From Clostridium sp. (GTDB taxonomy: Bacteria > Bacillota > Clostridia > Lachnospirales > Lachnospiraceae): DNA of 64,000 nucleotides. Within the stretch, counting starts at the first letter, position 1; every line of letters starts with the position of its first letter. The stretch spans positions 53,069 to 117,068 of the forward strand of contig JAMOZY010000007.1 of assembly GCA_023667695.1 (NCBI GenBank), read 5' to 3'. The notes beneath the pieces were generated by a model that saw only the letters and a program-made list of their open reading frames with translations, made no database searches and had not been told where the DNA came from. The position numbers and the translations under genes were made by a program. Below are positions 54,940 to 64,000 of the stretch, in pieces.

Positions 54940-56634
54940 CTAAGACGACAGCTTCTCCATATTCACCACGACCCGTTCCATGGTAAACTGGTACATATTG
55001 ATATCCAGAATCAGCAATACCAGCAGATAAAACAGAAAGATAAAGCTGATTGTGGAATGCGGCACCAGATACAGCAAAAATCCCACACCACAGATGATGA
55101 CTGCCGCCAGAATGGCAAATGCCATATTAAAGAACACATTCAGATTTCCCCGCAATGCATTCAGTTCATCCTCCCAAATCAGCTTCGGATGCATGGAATC
55201 CAGCCAGATGCCAAGGCAGGTAATAAAGAATACCATACAGCCGCCTACTACTCCATAATAAAGCGCCGCCTTGATATCCAGCTTTATTATCACACTGAGT
55301 ATGACCACATCCACCAGATAACTGATATAACTGAATACCAGGCTGAGCAGCCCCTTCACATGTACCTGAAGCTTATACGGAACCGGAATATACTTCATAA
55401 AATCAATATGCGCCCCTTCTCTGGTAAAAGCACTGGAGGCAATACCATTGGCTGCCGTTGTCAACGCGGCCAGAATCAGGAACAATGCCAGGACGACCAC
55501 AGCCGCCATAACATTTCCCTCATGGTACATGCCGACAAAATGTGAAATGGTATCACTGCCCTTCTGCATCATACAGACAACAACAATCAGCACCGGCCAG
55601 AAAAAATTAATCAGCACACAATTAGACACAAAGGCAGGGGTCCGGAAAATCGTCTTAAGCTCCTTTTCAAAATAAGCCCGGAACACAGACCGCTGCTTTC
55701 GAAGTCCATGGGTCCCACCCCGCTTTTCCTTTTTATTCGATATGGACTTAAAGCTGTATAAGCCCGGCAGATAGATTTTATTTGCAATTGCCAGGAACAG
55801 AACCAGAAGTAAAATATTAATTCCCAGATACAACAAAACCTCGGACCACATACCGCTTGCCGCAGAATGTACCAGAAGATAGCCCGGATAAAAGATTACA
55901 TTCATGGTATTCATAAATGCATTTTCTCCACTGGTCAGGGAATCCACATAGGTATCAATGGAAAATCCCTCCAGCCCCCGGAAGGACAGATAGACGCCCA
56001 GCAGCAGTACAAAGGTCATGCTGCCCATAATGGCATTCAATACCTTTCGGTTCCGGATGCCCTGAAAGAAAAACATCAACAGCATACTGATAATGCCGCA
56101 ATAAACCAGGGGTACAATCGGCAGGGTCACCGTTCCCAGCAGTCCGGTCAGGATACCGATGGGCGTAACGCCAATGGCAAGAATATAACCGATATACGCA
56201 CTGAAAATCACCATGAACTCCATGACGCTCTCCGCCTGATAGGTCACCCAGAACTTTGCCAGAATCAGCTCGTGAGGCTGAACCGGAAGGGGAAGCAGAT
56301 AATCCAGGTCGGAAGAAAAATAAAACTCATTTACGATTACATTCAGCCCCAGAATCATGGCACAGGCGGAAATAAACTGTACAATAAACAGCATGCCCTC
56401 ATCCTTTCCGCCGGCTTCCATCATGGCAAGGGTCATAAAATAAGCGATTACCCCGACGATGATACAGCAGGGAATCATGATAAACAGCATGGCAGCTCCG
56501 CCGAATACTGTATAGGTCCGCTTCTCTCTGCCCTCCTTGGGCATTGCCATTTCCTGTCCCCGGCGGAGCAGCTTCAACAAATGTGTGACCTGCTGCTTCG
56601 GTTTCATCTGTTCTTCTGCTAGTCCTTCCCTCAT
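54940..56634 (-). CDS. ABC transporter permease (ABC-2 type)
   Basis: This membrane subunit of 564 residues has about 12-14 hydrophobic segments. It resembles the large ABC exporter permeases that work with a DrrA/CcmA-like ATPase. A hydrophilic loop near 300-325 has SNKKEKRGGTHGLRKQR. The start overlaps the stop of the ATPase gene (ATGA), so the subunits are made together. The substrate is unknown. Confidence 0.88.
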   Translation of the reverse strand: MREGLAEEQMKPKQQVTHLLKLLRRGQEMAMPKEGREKRTYTVFGGAAMLFIMIPCCIIVGVIAYFMTLAMMEAGGKDEGMLFIVQFISACAMILGLNVIVNEFYFSSDLDYLLPLPVQPHELILAKFWVTYQAESVMEFMVIFSAYIGYILAIGVTPIGILTGLLGTVTLPIVPLVYCGIISMLLMFFFQGIRNRKVLNAIMGSMTFVLLLGVYLSFRGLEGFSIDTYVDSLTSGENAFMNTMNVIFYPGYLLVHSAASGMWSEVLLYLGINILLLVLFLAIANKIYLPGLYSFKSISNKKEKRGGTHGLRKQRSVFRAYFEKELKTIFRTPAFVSNCVLINFFWPVLIVVVCMMQKGSDTISHFVGMYHEGNVMAAVVVLALFLILAALTTAANGIASSAFTREGAHIDFMKYIPVPYKLQVHVKGLLSLVFSYISYLVDVVILSVIIKLDIKAALYYGVVGGCMVFFITCLGIWLDSMHPKLIWEDELNALRGNLNVFFNMAFAILAAVIICGVGFLLYLVPHSTISFIFLFYLLVLLILDINMYQFTMERVVVNMEKLSS

Positions 56635-57404
56635 TCCGCCTTCACCTCGTTTCCCTCTGTCAGGGAAGCCTCTGCTTCCTCCTGCATTTCTCCATTTATG
56701 GTCAGGAAAATGGATTCCAGGCTCATACCCGGATATTCCTGCCGCAATTCATCCAGCGTACCATTAAAGACAGAGCCGCCCTTCCGGATGATGATAATCT
56801 TATCACATAACTGTTCCGCCACCTCAAGAACATGGGTGGAGAAAAACACACAATTCCCTTCATCTGCATGCTCCCGCATCATATTCTTAAGCTCAAATGC
56901 CGCCTTGGGGTCCAGTCCGGTCATCGGTTCATCCAGAATCCAAACCGGAGGATTGTGAATCAGAGCGGCACAGACCATCATTTTCTGCCGCATACCATGG
57001 GAATAATCACTCATGGGCCGATTCAGGATATCCGCTATTTCAAACCGCTCTGCCATAGCTTCAATTCTTGGCGCCCGTTCCTCTGTGGGGATATGATAAA
57101 TGTCCGCCATCAAATGAATAAATTCCATCCCGCTCAGCCGGAGAAACATATCCGGATTATCTGCTACATAGGCAATGGACTGCTTTGCCTTTAAGGAATC
57201 CTTCTGAATATTATATCCATTGATATAAATACTTCCCTTGGTAGGCTTCAAAATACTGGTCAGCATCTTAATGGTAGTGGTTTTTCCCGCTCCATTCTGA
57301 CCGACAAAGCCTACGATTTCCCCCTTTTGTATGGAAAAGCTCAGGTCCTCTACTGCTGTAAATTCCTTGCCAAACCGCTTTGTTACATGTTCTACCTGTA
57401 TCAT
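56631..57404 (-). CDS. ABC transporter ATP-binding protein
   Basis: This 257-residue ATPase partners the permease encoded directly downstream. Walker A GQNGAGKTTTIKML is at about 35-48, the signature SHGMRQKM at about 135, and Walker B ILDEPMTGLDP with the switch His in FFSTHVLEVAEQ. The type is common in antimicrobial or lipid export. AAAGGATGG precedes the start. A promoter candidate is seen at 57455-57482. Confidence 0.93.
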   Translation of the reverse strand: MIQVEHVTKRFGKEFTAVEDLSFSIQKGEIVGFVGQNGAGKTTTIKMLTSILKPTKGSIYINGYNIQKDSLKAKQSIAYVADNPDMFLRLSGMEFIHLMADIYHIPTEERAPRIEAMAERFEIADILNRPMSDYSHGMRQKMMVCAALIHNPPVWILDEPMTGLDPKAAFELKNMMREHADEGNCVFFSTHVLEVAEQLCDKIIIIRKGGSVFNGTLDELRQEYPGMSLESIFLTINGEMQEEAEASLTEGNEVKAE

Positions 57405-57454
57405 TTTACACCCATCCTTTGTCCCATATTATCCGAAGCCTATCCGGCTCCTCT

Positions 57455-57482
57455 ATTATAACAAGTCAACAACCCGCCGCAA
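57455..57482 (-). promoter_or_regulatory. Candidate promoter for the ABC transporter operon, partly inside repeat copy C
   Basis: Minus-strand TATAAT (57455-57460) with TTGCGG (57477-57482) 16 bases upstream. The -35 hexamer falls within the dispersed palindromic element, so if real, the element supplies half of the promoter. Confidence 0.4.
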
Positions 57483-57585
57483 GCAGCGGGGCATCAAACT
57501 TGAAATGCCCCAAGGGGCGGGGTATGTTGACCCTCGCGGCAGCCGCCAAATGTCTGCAAGCAGCCACTTGGCTCGTTGCTCGCGG
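57465..57585. repeat. Dispersed palindromic element, copy C
   Basis: Outer arms GTCAAC and GTTGAC, a compensated change relative to the GTCAAAT/ATTTGAC of copies B and E. Inner hairpins: CCCGCCGCAAGCAGCGGG and GCCCCAAGGGGC; tail hairpin GCCAA/TTGGC enclosing CTGC/GCAG, again different from but equivalent to copy E. It fills most of the 335-bp gap between the divergent ABC transporter and DUF4317 genes. Confidence 0.75.
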
Positions 57586-57739
57586 AAATCAATCACCGCT
57601 CTGCTATTAATAATACACAAGTCTTTCCCGAACTGCAATAAGCCCTTGAAAATTAATCGAACTTTTCCCTTTCCTTCTCCGTTGGTTCCGGTATATAATA
57701 CAACAGAGACTTACAGTAAGAAAAGAATGGAGACAACCA

Positions 57740-58876
57740 ATGAATAAAAAAGAAACCTTAGAACTACGAAAGCTATTTACACAGGAATCCTCCTGTCTGT
57801 CCAGAATCTGCGGCTGCTACGTGGATTACAAGAAGGAAAAAATCTGTACCATGGAGGATGCCTTTCTCTCTCTATCGAAGGATGAGGCCCTAAAATATGA
57901 TGATATTTTCAAGGCAACCCTGTCCGGCACCATTGGTAAAAATCTTCTGAATATGGAATTTCCTACGAATCAGGAAATGAACGGCGGCACCCAGGAATTC
58001 CTGATGCAGCTTCGTGCCAGTGAATTAAAAGATGCCGCCTTATTAGATGCCTTTTATGACAAGGTAATCGAAAGCTTTGATTATCCGGAAAATTATTATA
58101 TTATACTGGTTTACGGTGCCTATGATGTACCGGGACGTGCCACAGATGGTACCGAGCTGTATGACGCCTCGGAAGAGGTATTTCAATTTCTGCTTTGCAG
58201 CATCTGTCCGGTCAACCGAAGCAAAGGAGGGCTTTCTTATCTGCCGGAAGCAAACAGCATCGGCGAACGCATCCGGGACTGGGTGGTAGAGCCTCCAGTC
58301 AAGGGATTTCTGTTCCCTGCCTTTCATGACCGGGCTTCTGATATTCATCAGGTTCTTTATTATACGAAAAATCCGGAGGACAGCCATCCGGAGCTGATTG
58401 AACGCCTCTTAGGCAGTCTTACCCCCATGTCACCGGTCAATCAAAAGGAAGCCTTCCAGTCCATTCTGCTCAATACCTTAGGGGATGAGGCAGATTATGC
58501 AGTGGTTTCCTCCATTCATGAGAACTTAAACGAAATGATTGCGGAAACCAGAAATAATCCGGACCCTCTGACCTTAAGCAAGCATGAGATGAAGAACTTA
58601 TTGGAAATCAGCGGCGTTCCCCAGGAAGAATTGGAGGAATTTGAAGCAAACTATGAAGAAATTGCCGGTCCGAAAACCGCTTTGGTCGCTTCCAATCTCA
58701 CCAATACCAAAAAGCTGAGCATTGAAACACCGGACATCATCATTAAAGTAAATTCTGACCGTACCGATTTGATTCAGACCCAGTATATCAACGGACGCCA
58801 ATGCTTTGTCATTACCGTAGACGACCATGTGGAAATCAACGGCATGAGTGTCCGGACCATGAAGACAGAGACTTAA
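57740..58876 (+). CDS. DUF4317 domain-containing protein
   Basis: This cytosolic protein of 378 residues fits the DUF4317 pattern (LRKLFTQESSCLSRICGCYV at the N-terminus, CSICPVNRSKGGLSY in the middle), a family found mainly in Lachnospiraceae and relatives with no known function. GGAGAC precedes the ATG. A TATAAT at 57694-57699 lies upstream but its -35 is weak. It is convergent with the chemotaxis receptor gene; the gap holds repeat copy D. Confidence 0.88.
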   Translation: MNKKETLELRKLFTQESSCLSRICGCYVDYKKEKICTMEDAFLSLSKDEALKYDDIFKATLSGTIGKNLLNMEFPTNQEMNGGTQEFLMQLRASELKDAALLDAFYDKVIESFDYPENYYIILVYGAYDVPGRATDGTELYDASEEVFQFLLCSICPVNRSKGGLSYLPEANSIGERIRDWVVEPPVKGFLFPAFHDRASDIHQVLYYTKNPEDSHPELIERLLGSLTPMSPVNQKEAFQSILLNTLGDEADYAVVSSIHENLNEMIAETRNNPDPLTLSKHEMKNLLEISGVPQEELEEFEANYEEIAGPKTALVASNLTNTKKLSIETPDIIIKVNSDRTDLIQTQYINGRQCFVITVDDHVEINGMSVRTMKTET

Positions 58877-58878
58877 AT

Positions 58879-58952
58879 GAAATACCCCGCAGCAAGCTAC
58901 GGGGCATAATCTATCTTGTTCGTTCCACCCAAAGGGGCGGGGTATTTGACCC
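58879..58952. repeat. Dispersed palindromic element, truncated copy D, filling a convergent gap
   Basis: AAATACCCCGCAGCAAGC...GGGG and CCAAAGGGGCGGGGTATTT are the two GC-rich hairpins of the family. It starts two bases after the DUF4317 stop and ends at the stop codon of the chemotaxis receptor gene (58953-58955). No other terminator is seen between these convergent genes, so the element may now do that job. Confidence 0.75.
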
Positions 58953-60992
58953 TTACATCTCCTCTTCTTCCTGTCCTTCCTCTTCCTTTAACCGGAACTG
59001 TTCCACCTCGCCCTTTAATGTATTGGCACAATTGATTAACTCCGAGCTAATGGCAGCATTTTCCTGAGAAGAAGCGGCATTTGCCTCAATCACCCGGCTG
59101 ATTTCTTCAATCCGGCCGGTAATCATATCGACTGCCTTCGTCTGATTCTGAACATACTGGGCAATCTTCTGAATATCCTCCTGGGAACGGACAGAGCCTT
59201 CGATTCCCTGATGCAGGGTCGTGGCTGTCTTTTCTGCAATGGTACGTCCCCGTTCAATGGATTCCTTGGAATTCAGAATTAAATTCCGGATATTGTCACT
59301 GGCCTCCATGCTTTCCGCTGCAAGCTTGGAAATCTCCGTAGCAACCACTGCAAAGCCCCGTCCTCCTTCACCGGCTCTCGCCGCTTCGATGGACGCATTT
59401 AATGCCAGCAGACTGGTCTGGTCTGCAATGCTGTTAATCGTAGTAATGATTTCTCCAATCCGATTGGAATTCTCATTCATTTCATCCATGGCAGCTAAGA
59501 GGCTGGTCATTTCTTCATTTCCTACCTCAAGCTGTTGGTTCGTCTCATCCGAAACCTGACTCACATGGTCTGCATTCTGCATAATATGATGGATTTCATC
59601 GGAAAGAACCGTCATATTATTTACGACATCCATAATGGCTTCATTCTGCTCCGTAGCCCCTTCTGCAACCGCAAAGGAGCTTGCTTCTACCTGCTTTGAA
59701 AACTCAACTACCACATCCGCCTGCTTCCGAATCCCGCTGAATGCATGATTCAGACTGTCAATAATCACCTGCAGCGACTCTTTGATTTCCAAAAAGCTGC
59801 CCTTGTAGTCTGCCTCCATCTCAATGGTCAGGTCCCGGTTGGAAATACCGGTCACCACCTGATTAATATCATTAATATAATACTTCAGACTGTCAATGGT
59901 CTCGTTCAAAGCACCGGACAATTGTGCAATTTCATCCGTAATCGGCTCTTCATCAAAGGATATATCCAAATCACCCTCTGCGATATTCCCTACCTTACCG
60001 CTGACGGATTCAATCGGCTGGAACCAGGTCGTCATACGGTTCTTGCAGATTCTTCTGGAATTCCATACTGTGATTCCTAAAACCAGGATACAGAATAAAA
60101 TCAATAAGAGGGTGGTGCTTAAGGTCACCATTGCATGTTCTGCTGTTATAACGCTCCAGCCGCATTCCTCAATGACAGAGGAAATCATCAGGGAAAATCT
60201 ACCGTTATAATCCACTACAAAACGCAGCTTCCCTTCCGTCTGGTTCAGACGGGCATACCGTCCCTTTACCGCCGTTTCGATATTTTCAGAATGCTCTGTG
60301 GATAATGCCAGTGCATCACTGACATGGGTGAGAATTATACCATTCTTGGATACCAGAAAGCTATATCCCTGTTTGGTCTGTTCCCCATCCACCAGAGAAA
60401 TAATATTATCCATGTACATATCAATGCCTACAACACCGACAATCCTTCCATCTACCTTCAAGGCTCTGGAAAGGGTAATACAAAAGCCTCCGGTCTGTTC
60501 GTCCAGATAAGGCTCTGATACATAAACCTCATCCGGATTTGCCTGAGCGCCGATGTACCAGTCCCGTTCCATTACCACGAAATCTGCCGGCGGCTCCCAA
60601 CCGCCGCTCATAATTGTAGTATTGGTATCATAGCTGGCATAAGCCGCCGAAACATTCTCATTTTGCTCCACAATCCCATCCACAATCTTTCTTGTATTTG
60701 TCCAGGAATCCGCAATGAGGACGTCTCCATTCATACCCTCATTCCCCTCGTAAGTCGTTACCTCCAGATTTGCAACGGAATTTTCCAGAGCGTTGACCAG
60801 AACCTGATTGGCCAGCATTTCCTTTGAAATCGCATCGGATAATCCATTTACTTCTCCCTTCAGCTTCTGGTTGCTCAGGCTGAAGGATAATACAGTGGTA
60901 ATGATAATAAAAATAAAAATAACAATTCCCAGATTTATCGTAATAATGCGATTAAAGATTCGTCCAATCCGGTCGCTATAGGTATTCTTCAT
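58953..60992 (-). CDS. Methyl-accepting chemotaxis protein
   Basis: This membrane receptor of 679 residues has TM1 at about 13-34, then an extracytoplasmic double-Cache-type domain (about 35-280) with the [45 protein letters not shown] pattern, and TM2 at about 285-305. A HAMP domain follows, then the cytoplasmic signalling domain with the conserved hairpin tip ([17 protein letters not shown]). This implies chemotaxis, and possibly motility, in the organism. The ligand is probably a small molecule such as an amino acid, but unassigned. AAGGAGG precedes the start. Confidence 0.93.
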   Translation of the reverse strand: MKNTYSDRIGRIFNRIITINLGIVIFIFIIITTVLSFSLSNQKLKGEVNGLSDAISKEMLANQVLVNALENSVANLEVTTYEGNEGMNGDVLIADSWTNTRKIVDGIVEQNENVSAAYASYDTNTTIMSGGWEPPADFVVMERDWYIGAQANPDEVYVSEPYLDEQTGGFCITLSRALKVDGRIVGVVGIDMYMDNIISLVDGEQTKQGYSFLVSKNGIILTHVSDALALSTEHSENIETAVKGRYARLNQTEGKLRFVVDYNGRFSLMISSVIEECGWSVITAEHAMVTLSTTLLLILFCILVLGITVWNSRRICKNRMTTWFQPIESVSGKVGNIAEGDLDISFDEEPITDEIAQLSGALNETIDSLKYYINDINQVVTGISNRDLTIEMEADYKGSFLEIKESLQVIIDSLNHAFSGIRKQADVVVEFSKQVEASSFAVAEGATEQNEAIMDVVNNMTVLSDEIHHIMQNADHVSQVSDETNQQLEVGNEEMTSLLAAMDEMNENSNRIGEIITTINSIADQTSLLALNASIEAARAGEGGRGFAVVATEISKLAAESMEASDNIRNLILNSKESIERGRTIAEKTATTLHQGIEGSVRSQEDIQKIAQYVQNQTKAVDMITGRIEEISRVIEANAASSQENAAISSELINCANTLKGEVEQFRLKEEEGQEEEEM

Positions 60993-61023
60993 ATCCGTTC
61001 CTCCTTGGTATCAATGATTTGCT

Positions 61024-62343
61024 CTATGCTTCAAACAGGCTGCCATTCTTGCTTCCGGCCTTCACCTGATACATTGCCTTATCTGCCCGGTCAAAGGTAA
61101 CCTTGATATTCTCTCCTTCTCTCCATGCCACAATACCGGCACAGAACTTCACTTCCTCCCGCAAGGCCTCCAGCAGCTGTGTTACCGTTTCATAATCCAG
61201 GTCTCTTGTTAAGATTACGAATTCATCTCCGCCAAATCTGCCGATAATGCTGTTCTCACCAAACAACCGGCCCAGAGCGTCTGCTGTCTGCTTCAGAATC
61301 TTATCTCCATACTGGTGTCCGTACTGGTCGTTAATCTGCTTAAAATCATCCAGGTCCAGAATGATAAAATAGAATTCCAATCCCGGTATCTCATCCACAT
61401 ATTCCTGCATTTTTTCAAATGCAACCTCTTTTCGGTAAAGATTGGTCAGACCATCCACATCCGCCTTATGATTCAATTGCTCCCGTTCCATTTTCTTATC
61501 ATGAATATCTTCGATTCTGCCAAGGACACTTAAGATATTTCCCTCTGTATCCGCCATGCTTTTATAGTGGGTCAGATGCCAGCGGTAGCCTCCGCCGGAA
61601 ACCGAAGAAAGGTACTCTATCTTCCCTTCCGTTTCCTGCTGGCACGCTTCCATCAGTGCCTTCCGGAACCGTTCGATATGACTGCTGTGTACCAACGGGG
61701 ACTTTTCCATATAGCTGCTGTAATGATTGATTTCCTTTCGCTTTTTATTATTGGGAAAATTATAAGAAAAGACCATGGTATCCTTATGAGGATCGTATTC
61801 AAACAGCAGGCCATAGGCGGTTGCCTCCAGAATCTTATACCGCTCCTCCAGCAGCAAAAGCTGTGCATTTAACGCCTTTAGCTCAAGAATCTTCTGCTCC
61901 TTTTCACTGGTGTCGGTAATATCCGAGACTACAGTCAGATAAATCGGATTCTGATTGATTTTATTCTCGATTGGCGCACCCTTAATATCAAATACGCCAA
62001 GGGTGCCATCCTTTCGGTATCCCCGGACGATATAATTAATCGGCTCTCCCTTGGGCGCATGCTCCAGGATACAATTGCGGAAGCCTGCTCTGTCATCCAT
62101 GTGAAGGGTGGTAAATACATTATCCTGATTTTCCTTATACTCTTCCATGGTATAACCGATACACTCAAAATAAGACTCATTCAGATACAAGGCACGAATC
62201 GTATTTCCAACCTCAAACAAACCAATTCCTGCTTTAATATTCTTTAATACAATGGTCAGCACCTCATTGATATCATCGCCAAGATATTTTAAGCGATGAT
62301 AATCCGATATGCTGTATGTATCCCATATCTCCTCTGCTTCCAT
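61024..62343 (-). CDS. PAS domain-containing diguanylate cyclase
   Basis: This cytosolic protein of about 439 residues has two PAS-like regions (about 35-150 and 165-270) followed by a GGDEF domain with an intact active site, GRFGGDEF. The RxxD inhibitory site five residues before GGDEF is not present. It would make cyclic di-GMP in response to an unknown cue. The start at 62341-62343 is chosen from GAGGAGAG; 58 in-frame upstream codons lack support. It lies downstream of the DUF819 gene and directly upstream of the chemotaxis receptor gene on the same strand. Confidence 0.9.
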   Translation of the reverse strand: MEAEEIWDTYSISDYHRLKYLGDDINEVLTIVLKNIKAGIGLFEVGNTIRALYLNESYFECIGYTMEEYKENQDNVFTTLHMDDRAGFRNCILEHAPKGEPINYIVRGYRKDGTLGVFDIKGAPIENKINQNPIYLTVVSDITDTSEKEQKILELKALNAQLLLLEERYKILEATAYGLLFEYDPHKDTMVFSYNFPNNKKRKEINHYSSYMEKSPLVHSSHIERFRKALMEACQQETEGKIEYLSSVSGGGYRWHLTHYKSMADTEGNILSVLGRIEDIHDKKMEREQLNHKADVDGLTNLYRKEVAFEKMQEYVDEIPGLEFYFIILDLDDFKQINDQYGHQYGDKILKQTADALGRLFGENSIIGRFGGDEFVILTRDLDYETVTQLLEALREEVKFCAGIVAWREGENIKVTFDRADKAMYQVKAGSKNGSLFEA

Positions 62344-62460
62344 TTTACTCTCCTCAAAACAAATGTTGAATTTATATTCCTTTCTGATTATCCCATATTT
62401 AGCCAAAGGATGCAAGACTGGGCTGAAACTTTTACCGCCTTCCGGCTCTTTCGCCATATA

Positions 62461-62511
62461 AGCCATGAAAACGCCGGAAATCCTCTGGTTTCCAGCGCTT
62501 TCATGGCTTTT
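62461..62511. terminator. Hairpin between the DUF819 and GGDEF genes
   Basis: AGCCATGAAA and TTTCATGGCT with inner GGAAA/TTTCC form a long stem, followed by TTTTT on the plus strand. It lies downstream of DUF819 on the minus strand, where no U-run follows, so direction of action is unclear. Confidence 0.5.
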
Positions 62512-62543
62512 TATCAAAACCGGTATTTACTTGCTTTTATCGC

Positions 62544-63719
62544 TTATCCAAATAAACTCATTAATTTTGCCACAATCAGACCACCGCCGGTTCCCACAAC
62601 ATATCCCAGCAATGCCATAATGATACCAACCGGTACCAGCGCGCTGGAATAGGTTCCGGCAAGCACCGGCGCCGTAGCCGTACCACCAATATTGGCAAGG
62701 GACGCCACACAGCAGGTAAAAATATCCATCTTCAACAGCTTTGCCAGAATCACCATAATCACCACATGGAATACCAGAATAAATAATCCTGACAGCAGCC
62801 ACAGTGGTGCATTTCCCATACTTGCCAAATCCGCACGAGATGCAATAAGCGCAACAACAATATACAACAGTACATTGGATATCTCTTCCGTTCCCTTCAG
62901 CTTGCCAAATGGTGTCAATGCCATAAGCACACCGGCAAGCGTCACAATCAGTACCGTCCAGGTAGCCTTATCAAAAAATGGCAGATAACCATTAATCAGA
63001 GTCCCCAGCTCCTGACTGACCGCAGATACCAACAGACCGGAACCCAGCAAAATAGCAATGTTCTGCCAGGTCAGAGGACTGGTATTCGCCTTTGCCTCTT
63101 CTGCCAGGGCGGTTCCTACCTCATCAATCAAATGGGTATCCGCCTTTGTCCACTGATTGAACTTATCGGCACGCCCGATTGCCCATAAAAGAAACATAAC
63201 ATAAAGGGTAGCACAGATGGAATCCATAACCAGCGCATATGCCATGGTTGACTCATCTACATGGAGCGCCGCCTGAATCGCCATCATATTTCCACCGCCG
63301 CCCATCCAGCTGCCGCATAATGCCCCTAATGCCTTCCATGCACCTTCTCCCAGTCCGGTATGGAAAATAGCATAGGACAGCACAAAGCCTACGCCGATGG
63401 AAATGGTCGCTGCAAAAAAGCCAATCAGCATTTTAGGACCCAGCTTAATGATTTTCTTTAAGTCACAGCGCAGTAGCATAATAAACAGCATGGCGTAAAG
63501 CAATGGATTTTTCATGGCATTATAGGAATCTGCCGTAGCCTCCAGGTCCCACAAGCGAACCGTACATAGAATCATCAGTCCCAGGTAAATCAATACAATT
63601 GGTGGTGCAAAGTTAAAAAATACCTTTGCCTTCGGCCCTTTAAAAATCTTTGGCAGATTAACTAATATGGCGGCGATAAACACCAATGCCGCAATATACA
63701 TAAATCCATCTTGAATCAT
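62544..63719 (-). CDS. DUF819 family integral membrane protein
   Basis: This membrane protein of about 391 residues has ten to twelve hydrophobic helices, of the DUF819 (YjcL-like) family of presumed transporters. The Gly/Ala-rich segments SWMGGGGNMMAIQAAL (middle) and LANIGGTATAPVLAGTYSSAL (near the C-terminus) are family features. The substrate is unknown. The start at 63717-63719 is chosen from GGAGGAGG upstream; the ten extra in-frame codons are not supported. Confidence 0.88.
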   Translation of the reverse strand: MIQDGFMYIAALVFIAAILVNLPKIFKGPKAKVFFNFAPPIVLIYLGLMILCTVRLWDLEATADSYNAMKNPLLYAMLFIMLLRCDLKKIIKLGPKMLIGFFAATISIGVGFVLSYAIFHTGLGEGAWKALGALCGSWMGGGGNMMAIQAALHVDESTMAYALVMDSICATLYVMFLLWAIGRADKFNQWTKADTHLIDEVGTALAEEAKANTSPLTWQNIAILLGSGLLVSAVSQELGTLINGYLPFFDKATWTVLIVTLAGVLMALTPFGKLKGTEEISNVLLYIVVALIASRADLASMGNAPLWLLSGLFILVFHVVIMVILAKLLKMDIFTCCVASLANIGGTATAPVLAGTYSSALVPVGIIMALLGYVVGTGGGLIVAKLMSLFG

Positions 63720-63812
63720 ACATTCATCCTCCTCCCATTCTAACTGCATCTTATACCTGACAGATTGCCACCATAAGTATAGTTTACTTCAATCTCTCTG
63801 TATTGTCAAAAA

Positions 63813-63943
63813 GTCAAATACCCCGCAGCAAGTTACGGGGCATGATTGAGCTTGTTCTTTCCGCCCCAAAGGGCGGGGTATTTGACCCTCGCGGCATTCG
63901 TCAAATATCCATGTAAGCATGGCTATTTTCCTCATTGCTTGCA
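63813..63943. repeat. Dispersed palindromic element, copy E (most complete)
   Basis: Outer arms GTCAAATACCCC and GGGGTATTTGAC; inner hairpins CCCCGCAGCAAGTTACGGGG and CCGCCCCAAAGGGCGG; then CTCGCGGCATTCG and the tail hairpin AAATA/TATTT enclosing CCATG/CATGG. It lies upstream of the DUF819 gene. Confidence 0.8.
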
Positions 63944-64000
63944 GGAGTCAAGACCACCGGCTTAGCCGGTGGCTTGCACTAGCCCTATAAGGGCTTTTTA
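63944..64000 (+). mobile_element. Two hairpins at the window edge, possible end of an IS200/IS605-like element
   Basis: CCACCGGC-TTA-GCCGGTGG (63954-63972) is followed by AGCCC-TATAA-GGGCT and TTTTTA (63981-64000). The short, strong, unpaired-loop hairpins and their position at the end of copy E are like the subterminal palindromes of IS200/IS605 elements. The second hairpin also fits an intrinsic terminator. The window ends before any transposase could be seen, so the assignment is tentative. Confidence 0.35.

Overview
The window looks like a stretch of chromosome from an anaerobic, spore-forming Clostridia bacterium, most likely Lachnospiraceae. The grounds are family content and gene order: YqfC/YqfD, GerW, a BofC-like protein and a SpoVB-like flippase point to sporulation, and DUF4317, DUF4321, DUF2953, DUF3048, BaiN-type flavoproteins and a giant 2-hydroxyacyl-CoA dehydratase activase are typical of that family. 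Species cannot be named from sequence alone. Almost all genes are on the minus strand; only rpmB, the activase and the DUF4317 gene are on the plus strand. No tRNA, rRNA, CRISPR array or prophage was seen.

Layout. 1-6.5 kb is the cell-shape and division cluster in minus-strand order radC-mreC-mreD-PBP2-minC-minD; minD is cut by the window edge and mreB is absent from between radC and mreC. 6.7-13.1 kb has a PLP enzyme of the methionine gamma-lyase family, miaA, a two-receiver response regulator translationally coupled to miaA, and a large hybrid histidine kinase. 13.2-22.9 kb is the mismatch-repair and tRNA-modification block (mutL, DUF3592 protein, FMN reductase, mutS, miaB), interrupted by three AT-rich orphan genes and a non-coding stretch (21.0-21.5 kb) with a foldback element and a directly repeated element. 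22.9-27.2 kb has a patatin phospholipase, a lipoprotein, a MoxR ATPase/VWA pair and two orphan genes. 27.2-32.4 kb is a proline-synthesis block: proB and an unusual single-frame fusion of 5-formyltetrahydrofolate cyclo-ligase with ProA. A tandem array of 165-bp units and a DUF896 gene lie between them.

32.4-43.0 kb has two flavoproteins, a BofC-like protein, a flippase, cytidine deaminase, a DUF3048 lipoprotein, ybeY-phoH-yqfD-yqfC, fakA and an Asp23 protein, divergent from rpmB. 43.3-48.3 kb has a 44-residue membrane peptide, gerW, DUF2953, two orphan proteins, a rhomboid-like protein with a zinc-ribbon tail and a double-LysM protein. 48.7-53.1 kb is one 1436-residue activase/dehydratase-like protein with its own promoter and terminator. 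53.2-54.9 kb is a decayed patch: an Rpn-family nuclease and two gene remnants, one a BspA-type leucine-rich repeat protein. 54.9-63.7 kb has an ABC exporter pair, DUF4317, a chemotaxis receptor, a PAS-GGDEF protein and a DUF819 membrane protein.

The most unusual material is non-coding. Two families of structured repeats recur. One is a roughly 130-bp palindromic element (five full or partial copies at 43.2, 48.5, 57.5, 58.9 and 63.8 kb). The other is a roughly 165-bp element with a conserved GAGCAAGCTCC hairpin tip (three and a half tandem copies at 29.2-29.8 kb and one relative at 21.3 kb). In both families the stems change sequence between copies but still pair, which suggests selection on structure. 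I found no clear new multi-gene system such as a defence island.
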